This document shows, in pieces, positions 12,501 through 26,073 of a stretch of DNA of 64,000 nucleotides. The first letter of the stretch is position 1, and every line of letters starts with the position of its first letter. Origin of the DNA: Thereva unica. Taxonomy: Eukaryota > Arthropoda > Insecta > Diptera > Therevidae. The notes below the pieces were generated by a model. The model saw only the letters and a program-made list of their open reading frames with translations, ran no database searches and had not been told where the DNA came from. The stretch covers positions 87,925,975 through 87,989,974 of the forward strand of contig OX465285.1 of the NCBI GenBank assembly GCA_949987705.1, given 5' to 3'. The position numbers and the translations under genes are program-made.

Positions 12501-14294
12501 CGGTCGGAAAATTTATTTTGATTGGGGAATTTAGTGTGGGAATCACCCTGTAGGCAAGGGGAAATTTACTGTAAATTACTTGGGATGAAAGGGAAAATTT
12601 AAAGAGGATAGGCGAGAAAAATAAAAAAGGGAGTCACGAAAAATATTTGAAAAGGAAAGTTTTGTTTTGGGAAAAAAGTCAGTCGTTTTTTTTTGGAAAA
12701 AGAAAGAAAAAATTAATTAAGGAATATTTTTTTAAAAAAAGTCGAAGGAAATTATTTGGAAAAAGTTTATCAGGCTTTGGGAAGATTAAATCAATAATTT
12801 TGAGAGGGAAGATCAAGTTTTTTTGAGAAGAGGAAGAAGATTGCGGGAGTGACTTTACCAAGAATTTGACGAAAAAGGCAACTTTTTGAGGTAATCGATA
12901 ACGTGGGGTTTTGGTGAAGGCAATCATCTTGTCCGCAATTATACTTTGATAATTCGGCAATTTCAAGTAAGAGTGGCCGGTCGGATTTCGTGAACACATA
13001 GTTGACAAGCACTATTTGCGAAATTTTCATTAGTCTTTTTTCTTTAAAACATAAATAAAGAAAAAAAGTAAGTCATAAATTCCCCTGGCTGTGGAAAAAC
13101 TTTCTTGTCTTCTGAAGTTCTATGGTCTCGGTACTGGAGGTCCCCTTAACTGGTAAAATATTTTAATTCAGACCAGGCTCTGAAGTGGCTGTGCCTATTT
13201 GATCCATGTGTTCCCCTGGAGGACGTTTGGGCCAGCGGCACACGCCTGAAAATTGGGAATTGCCTGGACGAGTATAACTCCTGTTGGCGTCGATAAAGAA
13301 TCCATTTGACTGTCACTAGCGAAGAGCGACCTACCGGATTTTGAACCAGAGGTGATATAATATTGCAACGCTTGTTATTTAGAGGTAGCAAATCGACATT
13401 TTGATTATTTTCTTTATATTTTATTTTTGTGGTTCGATGTATTGTTTTTTTGGTAACTGTTAATATTGAAGTTTTTGAATTGTATGTGACGTATTTACCT
13501 TTAAGGGTAGCTAATTTTTTATTGTTGGTAACATACTAACCATTGTGCAAAGACACCGCTTTGGCCGAAGCGACGTTTTTTTGTTGTTTTTTTGTAAAAT
13601 TATCGAGTACTTGGTTTTTGGTGCGGTCAATACTCTACTCCACTTTCAGTAATTTTTGCCAAACAAACTCATCGTGATAATCTAGTAAAATATTTGAGGC
13701 AGAAAGAACCACTGTATTATATTGTTATATTGAATATTGCTATTAACTCTTTTTGTTCTGGTGTTGATAATAATTGTATTGCAAATAAACCAGAAAATAT
13801 TAAAGGATTAAAATGATAATTGTCACGTATTAAATTTCTTTGGTGGAATGGTTGGGACGGATGGCTTCCTTTTCAGGGTTGACGCGGCTCGGGCGACGAG
13901 CGGAGAATGATGGCGGAATTTAAGTTACATAGTCACAGGTAAGTGGTGAACCAGCCTCGGTAAGTCCCGGCCACACACCCCACGACCCCGCCGGCGAGCT
14001 AGATGACTCCGTGTGGCCGGCGTAGGAGTTCCGAATTGGTTTTGTAATTCTTATGTATGGTGTTGGCTCCTTGGCCATTCTCTTCAGGGCTTATGGCTAA
14101 GGGGGGTAACACCGCGCATAAGTGGCGCCCAATAAATGGTCGCGCCATTATGCTGTTACAACTAGACAGAAACCAGATAAAAATTTAATTTAAATTCTCG
14201 CTTTAGTCCTTTAATGAATTTGACCAAAAAGGGTCTTCTGTGAGATATCATGTCCAAAATTAACGCGAGGGGCGCTATTGAACTACAACCCATA
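9528..14294. other. No recognised gene
   Basis: A short trace at 10050-10120 matches the 3' end of the Jockey-like family seen at 30.3 kb (GAGTTCGGAAATACTGA). Bases 12640-12860 are strongly A/G-rich on the plus strand. Bases 13860-14130 are GC-rich and end near TGGCGCCCAA, which could be a primer-binding site but lacks support. Confidence 0.4.
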
Positions 14295-14617
14295 GGACCA
14301 TTTTACGCGATGAAACACGAAACGAAACAAAGTTTCCTGCAACCTCTAATTCACTTTTAGAGTTTCCTTAAAAAATTTCATAATACGACAAAATTTGTTG
14401 CTCATTAATTACTCTTTTTACTTCATTCCCTACGAAAGAGGAAACCAGAGAAATCAGAGAAACAACAACAACAAACCTAAAGTTATTTAAACTGTTTCCT
14501 GCAAAGTTGCTTCAAAAGTTTCATGGCATTGTTTCGTGTTTCCTCATGCCCTCTCTCACCTCTCTTCCAAGTTTGCAGGCAGCTTTTTGTTTCGTGTTTC
14601 ATCGTGTAAAATGGGCC
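14295..14617. mobile_element. MITE with CCATTTTACnCGATGAAACA ends
   Basis: Left end 14298 reads CCATTTTACGCGATGAAACA. The right end, reversed from 14614, reads CCATTTTACACGATGAAACA, and both continue into CGAAAC. Internal TTTCCTGCAA copies add further symmetry. About 320 bp with no transposase. The target duplication is unclear. Confidence 0.7.
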
Positions 14618-15479
14618 AAATACCTCAAGATCGGAAACAGATCCAAGCGTGCGTGCGATGCTTGGGAGCATGCAGCTACTTTTTACTTTCACTTTCTTTT
14701 TGGGCATTTTAGGCTATGTCAGATACGACAACGCGGAAGAAGTTAAAAAGTAGACAACTTGTGCATTATTCTTGACGCGTTCAGATAACAATTTGTTAGG
14801 ACCCATTTCAATATATGATACACTCACTTCTATACTATCTGCCACTGGCCGCATCGCAAGCGCACGTGTATATGTTTCTAGCTTCAGAGTTGGCCGTTTG
14901 AATGGGTTCAGCAGTTTGCCTAGTAATTTATCGTTTAGGCTTGTTTTTTCGAGCTAAGCAACGTTAAACAATAAGATTCTTCTTCAAACGAGACATTTAC
15001 AGATAACATTAACAATATAGGGTATCCTCTAGGCAAAGTTTGCAGTTCGGGTCCTCTTCTCGTCCGATCCTCTATGGATGATATAACATAGGACGCAATG
15101 TCAAGTATCCCGCCACAACTATTTTCTTTCGTGTTTCAAAACGACCCAAGAGAAGATCCATCTGTGCCTGGTAAGTTTCATTCGAGTCCGATTGTCAAGC
15201 GCCTTTTTCACGAAGCTGGTTGATATGTCAGATCCTACATATTTCAGTACAAGCCAACACTTCAATGTTTAGCTCAAACTTGCTAATAGTGTCTTATTTG
15301 TACCGTTGAGGCTGATGACAACATATTTCCAAAACGCTTGATGATTTCGATGAGCTTTCGTACTTGGAAGTTCTAAAGGTTTTAGTACCGAAATCGTTCC
15401 TAGGAAAAGACATTGGCGCAGTTCCCCCAGTCACCTAAGCATCTACTAGGGTCTCATTCTGCAGCTAAAGATGAATTGG

Positions 15480-15880
15480 AGGCTTAATGTCAAAGAAAGG
15501 CCAATATAGCTTTCTATGCATGTAAGCCGAACTTCGTCAAAAATGGGGCTTAAAGCTGCATGTAGTGCTAAAAACTAAGGTGATTAGACCAGTGCTGACA
15601 TATGGCTTCGCAGAATAGTGACTCATTCTTACCAAAGAGTATAACAAATTCAGATTGGGTCAAACCCAAAAAATGGCTTGCTTTGGGATAACAAGCGCCA
15701 TGTCCACAATCCCTACGGAAGAGCTTAAATTAGTTCTCGACCTGCTGCCATCTGATTTGTACATCAGACAACAGGCGGCCCTGAGGCTGTGAGAAAACCT
15801 AGGTCAAGAAGATCAATTGGGACAGCGCTCTATACCACAGGAAGTGGTAGAAAGGCCTAAAGACTTCATAGTCGCAAAAT
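15480..15880 (+). mobile_element. LOA-like relic, RT thumb region
   Basis: One frame from about 15653 reads LGQTQKMACFGITSAMSTIP followed by TEELKLVLDLLPSDLYIRQQ, typical of the region after the RT catalytic core in LOA/Jockey-group elements. Upstream pieces (KANIAFYACK, then a PVLTYGF-like block) lie in shifted frames. Confidence 0.65.
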
Positions 15881-17693
15881 TAAATTTCGGCAGTTGTGTT
15901 GTACTTCTCTCCATCCATCGAGCCATGCTTAGTAGTATAGCTATGTTGCTCCGGTGCCACCTATTGTGCAATACACCTTTTTGTTTGAGTCTTGGGCTGA
16001 AGATTTGGTGTGTGTCTTTGGAAGGGTTTGCGGTTTAGTGAACTTATAATGGTTCGCATACAAATGGGATTTTGAAGGTAAGCCAAATAATTTTTTTTAT
16101 AATAGTTTTACACACAAAACACACAGCTTCAACTTAACAAGATAGTCTAGACAATTAGGCAGCCAGACCAGACAGCCGGTGGTTCAGACAGAGAGAGCAC
16201 ATAGACAGAACAAACAGAGAGAGCAGATAGATATACCGGACAGATTGACCGATCTGGCAGACCAGAGAGACCAACTAGTCTAGCCGTGGAGCTACCTGCC
16301 TGGTCTATCTGTATAGTTGCCTCAATTTGTATACAAAACATTATAAATTAAATTAAAGCTCTCAGGTAGACAGCTACACAGGCAGCCAGACAGACAGAGA
16401 GGCTGGTCTGCCTAGTAGACTACCTCAGCATGAAAGTCCACCCAATACACACTACAGTGAAGTTCAACTAGTTTCACACATGTTGTGCAAAAGTTCATCA
16501 AAAAAGCTCACCAAACCGCAAAAGGTTCCCAATACACAAACCGCAAAAGTTTGATTGCGCAATATTATGAAATTAGTGGCCCGAATCAACATAGCTATAC
16601 TATTATCGTTTTTCACTTTAAGTGTGGGTATGCGCCGTATCGAAGGTTGGAAAGAAAGCTCGGTGTATGTATGGTTCCGTCTAGGGGCCTCCAGGTCCTT
16701 AATCAGCCTCTGGTGTGACATCAACAATAGTCTAAGGAAGTTGATGACATGTTTAAAGCCAGAAATTTGCATTATTTGATACTGTATGTATATAGGTCAA
16801 ATTGATTTTAATTTCAATTATAACAAATCTCACTTGTGTATTGATTATAAAATACAAACTTTCCCTACCTCTGCAACAAATATATTTACAAGACCAACCT
16901 TGCTGTTTAAGAAGTTCCAATCAAAATCAATAATACAAAAACAATTGGAAACTATGGCAAACAATTCCTACCTGCTTACCCCATGCTTTCTTAAGCATGT
17001 ATGTAAATTCCAACAAGCCCCAGTTGTGACAGAATAAAATATTTAGTTCACGACACAAGAAAATTAAAATTCAGAAAATTCCTCCCTTGATAAAGCAAAC
17101 AAGAAAAATTACCTTTTTTTATAATATGATTTATGTAAAAACAAAGTATGAAAGAAAATCTTATAAGAACTGTGACTTGTTGACTGGAGGAATAATGTCA
17201 ACGCTTTCAAGTCAAGTCAACAACTTGACACCCTTCTCAAAGTCCTCCTCATTCAAGAGACGCGCAGCAACATTATTTAACGTCAATAAATTCCACATAC
17301 TATTTTTTTTTTCGAAATTGACGCAATAAATACTAAACGAGAAAACAAAGCCCTATTGTATGTGTTCACCACCCTCCACCAGTCTTCCTTCAGACACAAA
17401 CTGTATGGTACAATTTGGAGAAGGCTTAATCCAAGAAAACAGCAACAAAAAGTGAGATTTCCATTGGTATGGTCGTTGCAATAATGACAACAACAACGAC
17501 CTTTGTTATGTGAGGCGACAGTTGTGACCTAATGACTTATGCACATAATAATGCACCTTTTCTGAGGGTTTCTCTCTCGCTGCTCAAGTGGAGTGTCATT
17601 CTTGTCTCGTCCCAGATACGCCATGGGCACACCAGAGGGGGTCGGGGATAGTAGTGCATGCACCAGAACACAATACTATATATGCCTGCGCCT
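15881..17693. other. No gene; CAGA-rich degenerate repeat
   Basis: Bases 16150-16430 are rich in CAGA/GACAGA units on the plus strand. The rest is AT-rich with only short frames. Confidence 0.45.
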
Positions 17694-17852
17694 TAAGGCC
17701 CCCATACACGGTCCAATTGGTTGTACAGCGAAGTGCGGTTGTACAACCAAAACTATCGATTGTGGGCCGGTCGGCCGATCAAAATACATTGCGCTTATAG
17801 GTTTGATGAAAATCTGGTTGTACAGCCAATTTGACCGTGTATGGGGGCCTTT
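17694..17852. mobile_element. Short MITE with AAGGCCCCCATACACGG ends
   Basis: Left AAGGCCCCCATACACGGTCC and right (reversed) AAGGCCCCCATACACGGTCA agree over about 30 bases with few mismatches, continuing to TTGGTTGTACA or TTGGCTGTACA. The interior is 90 bp. Terminal bases resemble the elements at 33081 and 58861. Confidence 0.8.
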
Positions 17853-18082
17853 AGTACAATCGTCTAAACTACACGAGGCTTGAGCAGAGATTCAACAGCT
17901 TCAAAGTCAGACTTTTTTGGTTGCACACACACACATAAGGAGAAGACCGGTCCTGACTTTTCATCTTCCCCCAAAAAAGAAGATACTTTATGCCTTCTTA
18001 TTGTGTGCTCAGTGCGCAACGATGACAACAAACGGAGCTCCTTTTCTTCTTCTTCGGTATTTTCTTAAAAGATTCTCGGCGT

Positions 18083-18160
18083 GTTTTGTTGTTGATATTG
18101 TCGTTGTCGTCGTTGTCGTTGTCGTTGCTGTTGCTGTTGTGTCGTTGTCGTTGATGATAT
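18083..18160. repeat. GTCGTT/GTTGCT microsatellite
   Basis: Tandem imperfect hexamers and trimers of GTCGTT, GTTGTC and GTTGCT are visible over about 75 bases. Confidence 0.8.
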
Positions 18161-21100
18161 TGTTGCCTGCTCGCATCATAAAAAATTGAAAGTGAACCAT
18201 GGAGCATAGAACGTGACTTTGAGGCCGCTCTCTCTCAGCCCCAGTAATGTATGAATTTGAAAACGAGAAAAGTTTTGAATGCAAAAGCAAAAAAAAATAA
18301 ATAAAAAGGAAAAGGGGGAGTGGGGGTAGGACGAGAATAAGAAGGCTGCCTTAAGTTATCTTTTGAATCTAGAAAGGATTTGTAAACACGTTTTCATATC
18401 AACAGAACCAAGGGGATGAATTTTAAATTTAAGAAAGCGTGGAGCTTCGTCAGGGTCGTAAATAAGTAAATAACTTTAGCGGGGGTGTGCTTGGATATGA
18501 TTGGGTTATAAAAATTTTAAATACAGATTTTATTGCGTATTTAGATCATAGACTTATAGGATTGAATTTGGACTAGAGGTGAGTGTGATCGGCATGAGTG
18601 CTTAAATATATTTTATAACAAAAAATCCTTTCATTTAAGCTGTAGCTGAATCGGATCAAACTTAACCCTCAAATGGAGACCTTCGGGGTAAATGGTACAC
18701 CATCGAAGTTATGAAGTCACTTAGTACGTATACATGATGAGTTGAATTCAGGTTGAACCCGATTCCAACTACATGTAGACGCGAGTCGAGTTGAGGTATG
18801 GTCGACTGAACTCTTCTCAGCTCTGCTACCTGGGTTGAGTTGAAATTATGCAAATAGACGCGAGTTCAGTAATAATTGCGTAGTTCAATTTAGTTGTCCA
18901 GGCTTGATCGGGTTTAGCGTCGTTGAAGTATCACATAAGGTAGTTTTTAAAAATATTTGACCCACACCCTCCCTATAACTAGCTGTTTACGTTTCACTTT
19001 ACGTCTTAGTTTAGATGACTATCACGCGCCCGCTCAGGGTTTGTAGGATTGCACAAGGTTGTGACACGGAGATATCCGATAGGACACACTTGAATCCATA
19101 CCAAGAGCGGGTACGGCAGGAATCATCCGCGGATTTAACCGCCTTCAGGAAATATTGCGATTCACAGACGTGAGCACTATACAAAGCTAGATTTGGTTTC
19201 TCTTGGACCAACTAAGTTGCCCACCTTTCGTGTTGTGTGCGAGGCGTTTAGGCAACAATCGATTTCGGCAAGCACGCCTCTATCTGTCTGAAGTTTAACA
19301 GTCCTATCATTGGACTCTAGCATTTCGATGATTGAATCATAGAATTTGTGCTGTGAGCCTCGGCTTGGATTTCCGAAAAGACCAACCTCAGATTCCCATA
19401 CAACAAACTACAAATTTAAACAAAGGAAAATTCAAAATGAGACAAAACTTTATCAAGCGGTACCAAGGGCCTCCAGAAGGGCTGCTCTTCGGAGAGTCCT
19501 GGCGTGGGGAGACCCTGGATTACCATCTACAGATAGGCATCACTTGTTACCTATGCCCAATCAGGGGGGGCACCGAGTACTTATTGGAGCTAGGAGGGTA
19601 CATGCAAAAGAAAGTTCGGAGTGAGATTCATCGCCGCCACTATACCATCAATTGGGGCCTTTAACCCTTCATCCATTTTACTGAAACAAAACCAAACACA
19701 TTGTCTTTCAACTTCAAACATCAATTGAAAAGAAAAGAAAAAAACCCGCCCTGGTACCATGACGCTTTTGTTTCAAAAAGTGAAAAATTGTGCCTGCCGT
19801 ATGTACGCTTCCACAACAGGCAACAAATTCTAAAAATGCGCCCGCCAAAGATATGCACGCCTCTTTTACAGATATAAATGAATTCGTAATCGACCATTCC
19901 AAACGCGAGTGTCCCTTTACTAAGTGGTCCCCCAACTAAATACTCACTACGTGCAGTGCTGCCTACGCAGTCGAACGAGAACAGGTCTACTAAAAATGTT
20001 TAATGGCATCCTTAATTTTTTTAACCCCAATTTCGCTCCGTACCACCTCCGCTCCACACTGTACCGTGTTTCGTTTGGACTATTCCGTTCATGCTTGTAG
20101 AGAAGTACAATTTTTACTTAGGCGTAGGAACTGAAGAGCTCCAATTTGCGTTTGGGACGTACTTTTCTGAATCAATTAGGGAGTCAAATGCTAATATGAG
20201 AAAAGAACCGAGTACTGATTTCGTATCCCTACGCTCAAGGTGGGAAGAAAGTGTTAAGGCTGAAGCAGCTGCCGGGCAGAGAGACGTCTGTAGAGAGAAG
20301 GTGATGGAGACTTTATCGATTCATAACGTACTTGTCTTCATCTAATACAAAACCGATACTTTAATATTACAACAATATGTAACAGTGATATATAACATTT
20401 CCTTGCCGATTGAAAACTCTTCACAAGATTAATATCAATATTTTGTATAGAGCTTCGAGATAATCTGATTTATAAAACTTATTTCCTTTCTTCTAATTCT
20501 ATTCAACAAAAATAGATTTTTTCCATAAAACAACAAAACCCTACAACAAAAATCAATAAAGCAAAAATATTCCGCATTGCATAATACTTGTTCTGCTTCC
20601 ACCGCAACGCAACTTAGAGAGAAATCAATAGATTACAGCCAACCAGTCCATCATAATCTTTCGCCCATTTTTTATTTGTGCATTTTTTAATTTTTTAACT
20701 CATTTTATTGATAAGGCACAAAAAACGAGATTGTAGTGACTGATAACAAATTGCTAAAATACTAGAAAAAACTTCATAAGAAAAAAATAAGAAACGTGAC
20801 CTTTTTTGACGTAAGTTGGCCTGCGTTAAATTTAGAAATTATTTAACACTTTTTTTTGTATTTGTTTAAATAATTTTGATTTTTCACAGATTTTGTTTTG
20901 GTGTTGTTGTTGTTTTTCTCACTTTTCTCCAGGTGCTTTCTTAACACCTTGGTGTTAGAATTTTGGGATTTTTGTTAAGAATTTTGTTTGATTTAAGAAA
21001 TTCTATTTGGTGTAGAAATTCTTTAAACGCTTTATCCCATTGGGGAACTTTCAATGACTCAAACTCGACCAACTTGTTTTCGAAATCACTACCAAAATTT

Positions 21101-22079
21101 GAAATCAATATTTCTCCCAAATTCCTCCAATTCACCAGAAATTCTTCATTGATGCAAACCCAATAATAAGAATATTTTAATTAATTTTCGAATCATTAAG
21201 AAAATCAGAGGAAATAGCTTGGGTCTTTCGTAGAATTTACTTATCTCCCAAATATTTAGCAGCATTAAATTTTTTTCACAAGAATAACCAGAAGAAAAAA
21301 GAAAGGTTTTTAATTGTGTTTTTTAAGTACAATACAAATATAAAAATTAATTAGAAAGACCACAACGTTTGGGTGATATTAAAAAGTTTTAAGAACTCAT
21401 TAACTGAACCAGTTTGGAAAAAAACTCTAGGAATTTGATAACACTTTCAAGTAATTAAGATCATTTAATTTTTCTTTGATGTCAATACAATTTTAACAAT
21501 TAAATTTTTTTTTACAGATCTTCAAGTAATTATGACACTATGGTATTACAGCGAAAGCAACTCAGCTGGCAGCTGGTTGTTTTAGATAAGGTAAACTTCC
21601 AGTACTGGAAGTTTTATTCCCATTATTTACAATATTAACTCGAGGAAATTAACATCAGTGATTTTTTGGCCGAAAAATTAGCTAATTTGCCCGGGCTCAG
21701 CAGACAATTTACACATATTCAACTGAGGTTAAAATAAACCAACTGAACTCCAACTGAAGTTGAACGTAAAAACTCGCTAAAAAGAGAGTAATCAAATGGA
21801 ATAGTGGAATGTCATACCAGTGGACTTTTGCCTTTCTGACTTCTGGCGAAGGGGCAACAACAATTTCAAGAACGAACTGCACATGAACTGGGCTTTAGCC
21901 GGTGAAACCACTGATTTTGATTGAACTGAACTGAGGTCGGGGCATAATAAACTTGTGTTAACTCTACAAAACCTTCACATAAGCTGGTGGATTTATAATT
22001 ATGTAACAATACAAAATTTTTACAAAATCGCTTATAGATTGGCTAGATTCTAAGGATTGTAAACATCATCGTGCATTGA
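18161..22079. other. No recognised gene; degenerate GTTGA/AACTG-rich patches
   Basis: Bases 18740-18900 and 21720-21950 hold many imperfect repeats of GAGTTGA or CAACTGAA type. Bases 20340-21530 are AT-rich. Short frames, such as 84 codons at 20091, resemble nothing I know. Confidence 0.4.
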
Positions 22080-23135
22080 TCATTGGAAGAAAGAATTCGT
22101 TACGGCAAACAAACTGTCGTCATTTTCACCGATTTCAAATCCGATTTGATTGCATCGATTTGAACAGCTTGTAGAGAGCCTTGAAAAGCGAACACGGGCC
22201 ATTGAAAGCCATGCAACTTCTTTAAACGTACAATGGTTTACCCAGCAGCGTTCGTATTCGAAGCGACTTATCTGAGGAATTCCCTATTCAAACAGGTGTC
22301 CGACAAGGAGACGTCGCTTCGCGACTTCTTTTAAACAATGTGATCTACGCGATAATGTGTGAAGCATTCGATGGAGGGCGCGGAGTTCGATAAGACGACA
22401 ACAACTTCGTAACCGACTTGATGTTCGCCGACGATAGCGTCGTCTTCGCCGACATGGATGCCGAAACGATGGACATCTTATACGGCATTTTCCGCATCGT
22501 CCGATCATACGGGTCAAAAATCAATGGGAAAACAACGGACGATCGAACCTAAATCGAACAGGTTACGATATTCAAATATTAGGGATCATTGGTTGAGGAA
22601 AAGAAAGTGGCATTGAAAGCACGCCTTTACCGAACATTGATTTTTTTCGATTCTTCTTTATGGATCGGAAACGTGAACACTGCTCAAGCCGGACGTCAGC
22701 AAGCTCGAGGTCTTCCCAATGCGATGCTTGAGGCAGATTCTCGGTGTGATCGCGATCGCATTTAAAACGAGACAGTTAGACAAAGATGCGATCAACAGGC
22801 ACTGATCGAAGAAGAAATACAAAACGTCGACTACGGTGATTTGGACATTTTTGCCGAATGGATGATAACCGCTTGCCCCGTCAACTTCTCTGTCGAGACC
22901 GTCCGGTAGCCTCAGCGATCGGCTCCAATAAAAACCAGGCTAAAGAATATCGAGGACAACTTAAAGAATGAACGATTATCAGTTATCGAGGCTCGAGACG
23001 TCGCCAAAAATCATCAAGAATGGAAACGAATCGTGTATGGAATTCGACAACCAGCGACACCAACAGTAGCGTATCCGTTGTGGAGACGTCCGGCTAGGAC
23101 CGCCAGTTAACGGATCAAAGAAGAAGAAGAAGAAA
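22080..23135 (+). mobile_element. RTE-clade relic with RT core and 3' tail
   Basis: The plus strand reads FPIQTGVRQGDVASRLLLNN, then after a stop FVTDLMFADDSVVFADMDAE and a SYGSKINGKTT-like block: RT domains with the FADD catalytic box. The 3' end has GACGTCCGGCTAGGACCGCC, an in-frame stop, then ACGGATCAAAGAAGAAG, a tail repeated at 62371. In-frame stops show it is inactive. Confidence 0.75.
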
Positions 23136-26073
23136 CATCATCGCAAAATACCTTTAAGTGAGAATCGAAGACTACGTTTTTCTGCAATCGGTGTTATGAT
23201 TCGAGGATTGGCAATGCTTTTCGAACATTGATTGAAATTTTGAACGATCCAGTTTTTGGTAGTTCATGGTGGTTGGGCTAGCAGATTTGACATCCGTATA
23301 CCTTGAAGTTCATGGCAAGGGTGGCGAGGTGTAAAGTCATTATTTTAGACTTAACCCTAGATTTTATCTGAGATAATCTTGCTTGATATTTCTGGTTATT
23401 AAGGATTAACTTTGTTGGTATATACGGCCTTTAGAAAGTAAAAACGATATCCCTCGAGCTAACTTATTCTGTTTTTTGTTTCCAGTAATCTACTTATCTA
23501 GTAACTCTGAGAAAACTGTTTGCATAGCAATGGCATAAGTTCATGACTAAATAATAGGACGTCATCATAAATCTTCAATCGAAGCGAAATTCTGCAACAT
23601 AACAAGATGGAAAGTGCGAAATTATACTATAATACAAAATTATTTATCTCGAAAGTTTCAGACTTATATTTGAGATTTTTCCTGCCATATATGATAAAAG
23701 GCTATAAATTAGAAAACCTCTATAATTTTTGAAAATCGATCGATAACCACATAATCTGACCTAAATCTCTCTTGTTTTTCCTCGATATAAATATGCGATT
23801 TTTTCATGTTTTTCTCTATTTCCATCTTTATGTGCTCTATGACAACTAACATCGCCCTGAAATAACTTGATACTCTTCACAAAGCAGCAGGGAATCATAA
23901 CAAGCCTTAAATACGACCTAATACAAAAATCTCATTAAAAACAAATTTATATTTCTCCAGAAACCTTATCACTTCCTTATTTCACTGCAGCTACATTAAG
24001 GCACAAATATGAGCCACTAACCAAAGCCATTGAGGGGGACACACCGAGAGAACTAGGCCTCCATCATATCCAATATAGCCTCGACTATAAAGCTGACACA
24101 AACGCATGCAGTGATAAAGTCCGAAGATATAGCCATATCATCAGCAAGCATGGTCTTCCTTCTTCTAGCCCGACTCTAGCCAAACAACCGTCGCCTTCTC
24201 AGAAGACCCTCACGACAGGAATGACGCACTTTAATTTCGAGTGAATGGAATTGCAAATATTGTGATAAGCGCCGCCCTGCTGTACTGTATCGGCTCAGAC
24301 TAAACAGAGAATCGCCTTTAATACTACGCGTTGATAGCGGCCGGAGATCATGGAATTAATTAAATAAGAGATGAGGAATTGTGCCCAGAGAAAAAATGTC
24401 CATTCATATTTTTTTTTTCAATAACCGAGAGAAAGATTAATCGAAAAAATTGTGCGGTTTTCATTATTTGTTTATTGATATTTTTGTGCGCATTTATCGC
24501 AGCGCTGCGAGAGTGCTGTGGGTGTTGCGAGATAAGAGCTTCTACGTCCACGTTTCGTTTATAATATTTTTTTATTTATTTTTTGCTTTATGTTTATACT
24601 TTTGCATAAACCGAGTTCTATGGAATTATTTTCTTGCGCTATCGCAATAACCCTGGGGAATTTGAACTGTTTCGCCTTGAATATTCTCTACCGTGACGTA
24701 GTGAGCTCTCGTTCTGTTGTGGAGCTTAGTGCTGGCTACTGTTTTCTAGTGATAAGCAGCCCCATTTGAGAATTCTCCTGTGAGTCATTGAACTTTCTTG
24801 GACATGTAACAGGATGTTGGTTTGCAATTCGTTTTTAGTATTATAGTTTCAGTTCTAGTAGTTTATGTGTTCTTGGAACTTCGTTTTTACTTTAATTAAA
24901 TTTGTTTATCACCAAGTCCAGTCACAAATTTCATTTTCTTAGAAATACGCTTATCCACCTGAACACGTGACACTACCAGACACTACCCTATCTTCTGGCA
25001 TGGCATACACCCAACCATTTACACATCAAGAAAAGAAAAAAACCATACTCTAAGTAAAACACCATTGTCCCTAAACTACCTCTAAAAGTTTAGGTCTCAT
25101 TTGTTACGTTGGATACGTGTTGCATGTGCTTAAGGTGCTTCTGTATAAATATATAGAAAAAATCATCGTATCATGAATTGTAGCATGGAAAAAATTGGGG
25201 TCGTGACAAGAGCTTCAGGGCACCACAATTGAATGTCAACTAATGGCGTTCTACAGTGAGATAAATGAAGTTTCGTAAATTGTAGTAATATGGACACATT
25301 TCCTGCGCTCCCCTCCCTCTTCTGGGATTGATATTTTTTTATTAGGTTGTAACCGAGTTTGAATTTTGGCCAGTCTCTATGTATATCACCATATATGAAC
25401 GTAGGTCAATGAACAGATGATAATAATAAACGAAATCTTGTTGTGCCTTTTGAGATATTGTTGTTTGGAATTATTATTTTTGTCCAATTTTTGGGGGATT
25501 TTTTGCTGTGCAGTATGCAACTGCGTATATGAATTTTGAGATAGGAGTGTGTTAACCCTTTTGAAATGAATTTGGTTTTATTTTTAAGCACGCAGTTTGA
25601 TTTGGAAAGACTGGGGTGATATCTTTTGCGTTTTACATCTAAGGGTATACATACTAGTGCTTTGAACTCGCCTTGAACGATTAACTCTGAAGTACAGGGG
25701 AAACGTATATAAAAGGACAACGAATAACAGAATCAGGTAAGAGAGGATTTCAGTTGAATTTAGTAGGTTTGTTGTCGGTCGGTGGTGGTCGCTTACGTGC
25801 AGTTTATGTCGCAATCCCTAATAATTGATTGGTCAGAATACACAAGCAATAGACTGGAACTGAGCTGTTTCCTCGTTCATTTATTATTCGCTTTGGGCAA
25901 TCTATCCTTGTTCAGAGTAATAGAACCGCTTTCAATTTATTATTCTCAGAACACGTTGTAGAAGCAGCTTGCTTTATTCTTTCTAGTTTGGGGAGATGCT
26001 GCATTTTTGGCAAAGGACATTCTAAATGCTACTAAGCTATAGAGCATTTTCCTTGTTTTCACGCTTTAAAATC
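23136..26073. other. No recognised gene
   Basis: AT-rich DNA with short frames only. I see no repeat ends and no conserved domain. Confidence 0.4.

Noticed and set aside
12679..13030. Overlapping minus-strand frames of 109 and 79 codons
   Set aside because: The region is A/G-rich low-complexity DNA with biased Lys/Phe/Leu translation and no domain.
13860..14140. Possible LTR end with TGGCGCCCAA primer-binding site
   Set aside because: A 10-base match is weak, no paired LTR, polypurine tract or gag/pol frame was seen nearby.
17917..18290. Frames of 90 or more codons on both strands
   Set aside because: They arise from the GTCGTT/GTTGCT microsatellite, which stays open in several frames.
19332..19664. 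110-codon plus-strand frame
   Set aside because: Two overlapping frames compete here, neither shows a known domain, and no splice structure was evident.
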